Below are positions 57,410 through 64,000 of a stretch of 64,000 nt of DNA, piece after piece. Both the position numbers and the translations under genes were made by a program. Location of the stretch: assembly GCF_029168945.1 (NCBI RefSeq), contig NC_083603.1:3906001-3970000 (forward strand). The letters are read 5' to 3'. The stretch's first letter is position 1. The number at the start of each line of letters is the position of its first letter. The stretch is from Cannabis sativa. Lineage: Eukaryota; Streptophyta; Magnoliopsida; Rosales; Cannabaceae. The notes beneath the pieces were generated by a model, which was not told where the DNA came from, did not search any database, and saw only the letters and a program-made list of their open reading frames with translations.

Positions 57410-57875
57410 ATTTCAGAAATGTACAAAGCACAATAATTTTTTTTTATAAAAATACAATTGTATGAAATTTTAAGTATTTTACGGTATTTTAAGATCTTAT
57501 TTACAAAAAATACACACACCGCCCGTCACACTATGGGAGTTGGCCATGCCCGAAGTCGTTACCTTAACCGCATGGAGGGGGATGCCAAAGGCAGGGCTAG
57601 TAACTGGAGTGAAGTCGTAACAAGGTAGCCCTACTGGAAAGTGCAGCCAATCTTTTGATACTTTAATATTATTTTTATATTATACTCTCGTTATTTTTTT
57701 GTTGGGTTTTTGTTATTTATATATTATTTTTATGTTGTTTTCCTGCTACGTTCATGTGGTTATTTTTTATTATTTTCTTGTTGTTTTTATAGAACATCGT
57801 AAAAATATTGGAATATATATTTCAACTTAAAAATGTAAAATATTTACCGAAAATATTATTTTATGTAAATTTCCC
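57410..57875. repeat. Family C element, copy 5, interrupted by plastid DNA
   Basis: The left part ends ACGGTATTTTAAGATCTTATTT and the right part resumes with ACTTTAATATTATTTTTATA. The inside (TGTTTTCCTGCTACG, ACATCGTAAAAATATTGG) and the end (TTTTATGTAAATTTCCC) match the other copies. Confidence 0.6.
57511..57650 (+). other. NUPT: 3' end of plastid 16S rRNA inserted in nuclear DNA
   Basis: The stretch runs from ACACACCGCCCGTCACAC through GGAGTTGGCCATGCCCGAAG and GAGTGAAGTCGTAACAAGG to GTACTGGAA-type sequence near the 16S 3' end. CATGCCCGAAGTCGTTACC is plastid-like rather than mitochondrial. A handful of substitutions and the loss of the anti-Shine-Dalgarno end show it is a decayed nuclear copy, not a working rRNA gene. 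Confidence 0.9.
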
Positions 57876-58129
57876 AATATATAACTCTCTCTCTTTTAAG
57901 AACGATTTTTTTGGGTATTGGTAACATTTAATTAACAAAAAAAATTAAAACTATAACAAATGATAAGCAAAAGGTGTAGTACTTTATTGCATGTAATTAA
58001 AAGTTAACCAATTTGTGAGTCTCAACATTAAAATTGTGATTGACACGAAATACGTTTTTAAAAAATTAGACAAATAAAACTTTAATGTAAAAAATGTAAC
58101 TTTCAATTGGTTCATGTATTTTTATTTTT

Positions 58130-58490
58130 ATTTTAATGGAAAATTAAATTTTATTAACCATCAAACTCCGTTACCAAACAAGGTAACAAATCGGTTAGAA
58201 CATTCTCCAAACCGAAGATACAACCAGAATGAAAATGAGAAGCTCTAGCAAAACTATGAGCTACAACATTTGCTGATCGTTTAACGAAAAAAAATACTAA
58301 TATGACCCAACTCTAACATGAGTTGTTTACATTCATTAATAATTTGCCCAAATAAAGAGATCATATGAACAGAGATCATGTATTTTGAAAGACTCTCTAA
58401 TGTTGAGAATTGAGACCAAAGATAATAAATCTAAAAAGGCACTCTTGTCAAGTAGCCAACATCCTACCTAAAAGAGCTACCACTTTTTAA
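58130..58490 (-). mobile_element. LINE 3' end with RNase H remnant
   Basis: One minus frame reads FVKRSANVVAHSFARASHFH, the classic plant LINE RNase H motif (KRSAN-VAH-LAR). It runs on to a stop just before AATAAAATTTAATTTTCC and an A-rich tail. Upstream the frame is broken. It is a 5'-truncated dead copy. Confidence 0.7.
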
Positions 58491-58610
58491 GGACAATTTA
58501 AGATGTCTTAATACCAAAAGAGATGACACTTTAGGCCATCTACAATGCAAGCACCACATATTTCAATTAAACTTATTTTGTTGGCAACAATGCCTTGTAT
58601 TTCTCACAAA

Positions 58611-58917
58611 TTTTATTGAGAATATTTCATAAATATATAAAAATAACAAAAAAAAAATTATACAAATATGGTTGTACATAATTTTAAATATTTTTATAAT
58701 TTTTATGATTTTTTTTTACAGAAAATACGGTATTTTGATGTATTTTTATATTGTACTCTTATTATTTTATTGTTGATTTTTTGTTATTTGTATGTTATTT
58801 TTTATTTTTGTTTTAATGTTATTTTTATAAACACCGTAAAAATATATAAAAAAAAAGTATTTGAACTTAAAATTGTAAATTTTTTACAAAAAAATAATAC
58901 TTTGTGTAATTATCTCA
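58611..58917. repeat. Family C element, copy 6
   Basis: ACAGAAAATACGGTATTTTG, TTATATTGTACTCTTATTAT, AACACCGTAAAAATAT and TTTGTGTAATTATCTC are in family order. Confidence 0.6.
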
Positions 58918-59054
58918 ATTTTATTTCCTATCTCTTTTACCTCATCTCACTTGTGACCACTTTTTGATGAATTACTCTTTTGTGCCTATAAAATAGTTTG
59001 TGGGTTTTTTATATTATTTGTTAAATCATAACTCTTCTTATTATATATAATTTT

Positions 59055-59238
59055 GGAGAAATGCTAAAGGGCATTAATGGTACCTAGCACTCTCCTATGT
59101 GTCAATATCGCTATTGGTACAACTAAGTATCGGGTCTCATATAATTTAATATAATAGCTTTTAGGGAGTATCGCTAGCTAATCGCAACGTAACATGTCGC
59201 AAAGATGCTAGGCACTACTGGTGCCTAATAGCAATGCT
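59055..59238. mobile_element. Family D inverted-repeat element, copy 3
   Basis: GGAGAAATGCTAAAGGGCAT on the left and GTGCCTAATAGCAATGCTC on the right are inverted matches. The inside has AGCACTCTCCTATG and TTTAGGGAGTATCGCTAG. Confidence 0.65.
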
Positions 59239-59239
59239 C

Positions 59240-60540
59240 ATAATTTTGTGTTAATCTTGTATTGACTCATATATCAATGACAACAATGTAAAGCTGCTAT
59301 TTTTCTAAGTGAATATTTACTAGTTAGCCATTTAAACCATTTTCCATGGTATCATTATTAAGATTGTCTAGTTGCTTAGGATTGTGATTATTCAACTTAT
59401 GGACCATAATTAGGATTGATTTGAGCTAAGGCAAGCTAGGTATCCGCTTAGGATCCAAAAACAAAAATATAATATAAAATTATAAATATTTATTTTAGTA
59501 ATTTTTTAATCTATCACATTTTTCTTTGAAAATACATAATAATTTTGTTACTACTTAGGGTCAATTAATTTCAAGACCGACGTTGACCATAATATTAAAA
59601 TTGTAATTTGTAATCAACATGAAGAAAAACATATAGAGTTATCAAAAGATAAAATAGTAACCTAATTATTAAAAAAAACTATTTTTATTTTTATGTGCAA
59701 TGTATAAAGAATCAAAAGATAATTAGTATCCTATTTAAAATAATAGTAATGATCGTGACATAATGAAATTATACATTTAAACATTTTTTTTACACAATAA
59801 TACATTATAAATTTTAACTACACAATTAAAAATGATGTAATTCTTAAAACTATTTATGATGTATGGAAAAAGTGTATGTCTATAATTATTCTTAAGAATA
59901 TCTTTGAATAATAATAAAGAATTGGGTTGATTATTGTTTAGTGCTTAAATTTACCTACACTTTCCTTTTAATTTGGGTACACTTATGTTGCGGAAAAAAG
60001 AAACTTTTACATAATACACTTAAAATTCAAAATGAGAAAAAAAAATACAAAAATACGTTAATTTGGAAAAAAAAAATTACAGATGAATTTTTTTTATTTA
60101 TAAAAATACGTTCTTCAATAAAAATAATAAAATATTCGATATTATTTTTTGATTATTTTATAATTATCATGAGGTTATTTTTCTCGATATTTTTTAGTTG
60201 TTTTACAGTTTATTTATACTTGTTGTGAGGTTAATTTCTCGTTGTTTTTTAGTTATTTTCTTACATTCTTTACTTTTTGATGAGAAAAATATATTTTGTA
60301 ATTTCAAAACTTTATATTTGTTTTTTTAATTTAAATTATATAATTATAAAAAACAAATATAAGTCGTAACAATGTAAATAAAAAATATATAAAAAAATGT
60401 ATTTATAAAAAACCCCAAAAAATAATTTGAGTACTTATTACTTAAATGCTACAAACTTAAGAATTTTGGCTAAAAAATAAATTAGGTACTTATGCTATAA
60501 CATAATAATTCAAATTACTTTTACTTTGAAAAAAAATAAG
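59240..60540. other. AT-rich spacer, no gene seen
   Basis: Short A/T runs give many small frames without codon structure. Part of 60100-60280 (TTATTTTTCTCGATATTTTTTAG-type phrases) may be an eroded family C relative. Confidence 0.35.
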
Positions 60541-60876
60541 GAATAATTACATAAGGCACTATTTTTTGTAAAATAATTACATTTTTACGTTTAAAGAATA
60601 TTTTTTTACATTTTTACGGTTTTCCAAAAAATAACACGAAAACAACATAAAATCGACAAGAAAACTACATAAAAGTAACATGAAAATAACATGAAAATAA
60701 CAACAAAAAATAACATACAGATAACAAATAATCAACAACAAATTAACAAGATTACAACATAAAAAGACTGTAATTTTTGTAAATAAAATCAAAAAAATCG
60801 TAAAAATGTTTAAAATTCCGTAAAACTGTATTTTTGTAATTGTTTTGTTGTTTTTATGTTTTTGTGAAATAATCCC
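60541..60876. repeat. Family C element, copy 7
   Basis: It starts GAATAATTACATAAGGCACT and ends TTTGTGAAATAATCCC, an inverted pair, with TTTTACGGTTTTCCAAAAAAT and TAAATAAAATCAAAAAAATC inside. Confidence 0.65.
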
Positions 60877-61509
60877 AAAAAAATAATAATATTACAAGTA
60901 CTTAAGTACTACAAATGAAATAATTTAGTTAAATAAAAATCTCTAAATAAAAAAGATTAAAAGATAATTCTTTGTCAATTCTTGCTGAATTTTTATCTCT
61001 AGTCACTTTCATATTTATTTGTATGAAATTTTAATTTGGAGATAAAAAATTTTAGGGGGTCCACTCACTATTTTTTCTTCTACCTTTCTTTATCACAATT
61101 TTCTTCTATCAAACAATCTCATTTTTATATTTTATTTCATTTTCCTCACCCAAAATTAATTTCATTTCACTTTGTTTCTCTACCAAACTATTGAGAGAAG
61201 TAATAATAATTCAATGAGTTGGGACAACTTTGGGAAAGAGCATAGATTTCATGTGTTTAAAATTAAAAGTCACAATTATTCAATGATTCTCAAAAAAAAA
61301 AAAAAAGTCACAATTATTGAAATATTATACCCTATAAATTTTACTTGCAAAAATATGCTAGAAATTTGGACAAGATTACCCCTACACATTAGCACACCTA
61401 CTTACAGTCTAAAGGCAACCCCAATGGTATAAGCAATTTTTTCAATTCCAATCATAACACTAAAATTCACACTAAGAAACATTCTTTATTATTATACTAT
61501 TTTATTAAA

Positions 61510-63119
61510 GGGAAATTTCATTTTTTGCCCTTAATAAAACCCTCAATATCAAAATTTAGACCCTCCACTAATTTGTACAAATTAATTCCATTGATTACAT
61601 GAACTTCCCATTTTACCCTTTTATTAAAAAAAATTGTTAAAAACTAAAAAAACTTCCCCCTCTCTCTTCCCTCTCTCTTCCTCTCTCTCTTGTCTCTCGT
61701 GCACCTCTCTCTCTCTCTAGAAAAAATTGAAAAAACTTCCCTCTCTCTCTTCCCTGTCGAATGTTTGTTTCTCGGTGGGCGGTGGTAGAAAATCGGAGCA
61801 CACCCCAATCACTCAAGAATCTTATACCATTATAATGGATAAATTGTGTTTTAAGCATTTTGTTAGATTTTATGTAGTTTGCTTTCGCTATATGTGTCGT
61901 ATTTATTAGAACTGGTATTTTTTGGTCTGAAATGGTAGAGATCTTTTAGATCTAGTTTTCTGTCAAAATCTGGGTTTTCCAGATATTATCGACAGTTTAT
62001 CGATAGAATATCGATGCTATGTCGATATCCTGCTAAGAAAGGTCAGGGATGACCATTATCGACATGTTGTCGACAGTTTGTCGATATCATGTCGATTAAA
62101 AAGCAAATTAACCCTAAAATTGAAAGTAGTTTGACCAATAAAATTATCTGTGTTGTTAATGTATATCGATAGGATGTCGTAGGTGTATCGATAGGATATC
62201 GACACAATGAGAATAAAAAAATTTTGACATAAAATGTCGATAATTTGTCGATGGTATGTCGATATTTTGTCGACAATGTGATTTTAATTGCTTTCTGTGT
62301 GATAATATCGACCTCATGTCGACATTGTGTCGACAATTTTGTTTGCTAAATAGGCGTGATCATACTTGGAATATCGACAGCATGTCGACAGTATGTCGAT
62401 ATGTTGGCGACAATGTGATGTAATTGCTTTCTGTGATTGCTAAGTGTGATATCGATTGAATGTCGACATCATGTCGATAGTGTGTCAACAATTTTGTATC
62501 GACAAATTCTCAAATAACTTATGTATGTTAATTTGCTTTTTAATCGACATGATATCGACAAACTGTCGACAACATGTCGATAATGGTCATCCCTGACCTT
62601 TCTTAGCAGGATATCGACATAGCATCGATATTCTATCGATAAACTGTCGATAACATCTGAAAAACCCAGATTTTGACAGAAAACTAGATCTGCAAACTAG
62701 ATCTGCAAGATCTCTACCATTTCAAACTAAAAAATACCAGTTTCAACAAATACGACACATATAACGAACGCAAACTACATAAAGTCTAACAAAATGCTCA
62801 AAACACAACTTATCCATTATAATGGTGTAAGATTCTTGAGTGATTGGGGTGTGCTCCGGTTTTCCATCACCGCCCACCGAAAAATAAACATTCGACAGGG
62901 AAGAGAGAGGGAAGCATTTTCAGTTTTTTCTAGAGAGAGAGAGGTGCACGAGAGGGAAGAGAGAGGGAAGTTTTTTAGTTTTTAACAATTTTTTTTTTTT
63001 TAAAAAAAAGGGGTAAAATGGGAAGTTCATGTAATGAATGGAATTAATTTGTACAAATTAGTGGAGGGTCTAAATTTTGATATTGGGGGTTTTATTAGGG
63101 ACAAAAAGTAAAATTTCCC
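61510..63119. mobile_element. 1.6-kb fold-back element with TCGA-rich core
   Basis: Two inverted arms of about 600 bp (61510-62115 and 62520-63119) start with GGGAAATTTCATTTTTTGCC and its complement. They are flanked by an 8-bp direct repeat TTATTAAA (61502-61509 and 63120-63127). The arms carry CT/GA tracts, CAAGAATCTTA/CCATTATAATGG-type palindromic phrases, and inward of these a dense set of ATCGAC, GTCGAT and GTCGAC motifs that continues across the core (33 TCGA by my count between 61981 and 62660). No transposase is present. The structure fits a Mutator- or hAT-like non-autonomous element. Confidence 0.85.
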
Positions 63120-63554
63120 TTATTAAACTATCTCAAGTTACAATACATATAAAAATACAAAAATTTAATTATAAACACATTATTTTAATATTAAAAACTA
63201 AAAAAAAGTGTAATCTACAATATCTCATTGTTTATATATGATAATATTTACAATTTAGTTAAAATGATAATTAGAATGGTTTTAGTGTCAAACACGAGTA
63301 TATTTGAATTTTTAGAGGTGCATTGGAGATGGCCTATGGAACGCTTAAGCCCACACTAAATGTTAATTGTTAATATGTATTATTTCAATTGAGTTGTTTT
63401 TTTATGTAGATTTTGACGTTTACACCCTTCTATATTTTGCAATTTAGTATTATTTTAATGTTTATGCTCTTTTTAAATATAATTTTTGAATTTTTGCCTA
63501 CGGTTAACAAAATTTATAAATTCATCACTGATACTGTTCCTACACACATCCTTC

Positions 63555-63660
63555 TCTTTTTATATAAGGGTAAGTGATTACTCTTTTGCTCAAGTTTCCA
63601 ACGCCTTTCACTTGCAACTCGCTTAAAAATTATTTCTCTCTTGCTTTTGAGTAAGTATGT
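63555..63660 (+). promoter_or_regulatory. Possible promoter and leader of a gene beyond the right edge
   Basis: TTTTTATATAAGGG (TATATAA at 63561) is followed about 90 bp later by TTTTGA/GTAAGTATG, a strong splice-donor consensus at about 63651. The arrangement would suit a short non-coding first exon, but no coding sequence is visible to 64000. Low confidence. Confidence 0.25.
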
Positions 63661-64000
63661 CCATTTCTAGACTTTTTTCAATTTCATTATTTACAAGTTG
63701 GGTTACTTTTATTTTTATGAGAGATATTGTAAATTCAAAGATTAAGCTCGATTCTATGAGATCTTGTTAAATATATTGAACACAATATGTTTAAGTTAGT
63801 GTTGGCATGATTTGGTTACTTTTAATATAATGTCTAAGTCTAACACATTTTCTAAGTTGAAAATGGAGAGAAAAATGAAGGGATTTGGATAACCACAACT
63901 ATAAATACATACTATTAAAGTTGTGAACTAAAAATTTGCTTTGGAGATGCATGAAAATTTATTGGCTAGGAGTTTGAACCATAGACCGTAAATCTTTCAA

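Noticed and set aside
57511..57650. A functional small-subunit rRNA gene
   Set aside because: Only about 140 bp of the 3' end is present, with substitutions and no flanking rRNA.
61637..62985. Frames inside the TCGA-rich fold-back element
   Set aside because: Paired look-alike frames in the two arms (for example 61858-61637 and 62794-62985) result from the inverted repeat, and GA tracts give RER-type low-complexity peptides.

Overview
The window is nuclear DNA of a flowering plant. The genes have many short spliced exons with GT-AG borders, the spacers are very AT-rich, and the gene content is plant-typical: tau-class glutathione S-transferases, alpha-dioxygenase, a 4R-MYB/SNAPC4 protein, plant EXO1B, RACK1, Copia and Cassandra retrotransposons, and a plastid rRNA fragment. 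The protein families look eudicot, probably rosid. I cannot name the species from the sequence.

Layout. At 1-149 (minus) lies the 5' end of a small secreted or membrane protein. At 2013-16531 there is a cluster of four tau GSTs (called a, b, c, d here; a is on plus, b-d on minus). A single-exon two-span transmembrane protein gene (6036-8204, plus) sits between the inverted, nearly identical copies a and b. Copy c looks like a chimera of a b-like leader and a d-like body. Copy d is broken by a very young 940-bp Cassandra element. At 18371-30754 (minus) is a complete 11-exon EXO1B nuclease gene. It has a minor-spliceosome (U12-type) intron, a GC-AG intron, and a 7.8-kb intron holding tandem repeats, a complete Copia retrotransposon with an open reading frame, and a long-TIR Mutator-like element with a 9-bp target duplication. 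At 32423-37749 (minus) is a complete 10-exon alpha-dioxygenase (DOX2 type) with small inverted-repeat elements in several introns. At 42349-48921 (plus) is a complete 9-exon MYB4R1/SNAPC4-like gene, preceded by about 1 kb of GTCGTT-rich tandem sequence. At 54539-56096 (minus) is a two-exon RACK1 gene with a TATA box and telo-boxes. The rest, 56.3-64 kb, is repeat-rich spacer with a plastid 16S rRNA fragment inserted in a repeat and a 1.6-kb fold-back element full of TCGA motifs.

The genes do not form one pathway. EXO1B (DNA repair), MYB4R1 (snRNA transcription) and RACK1 (ribosome scaffold) are housekeeping genes. The GSTs and the alpha-dioxygenase are stress and lipid-oxidation genes. Exon borders were placed by hand from splice consensus and reading phase. 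For all five spliced gene types the exon lengths sum to an intact reading frame (copy d does so only when the Cassandra insert is left out). Most novelty here is in repeat architecture and intron types. I found no clearly new protein system.
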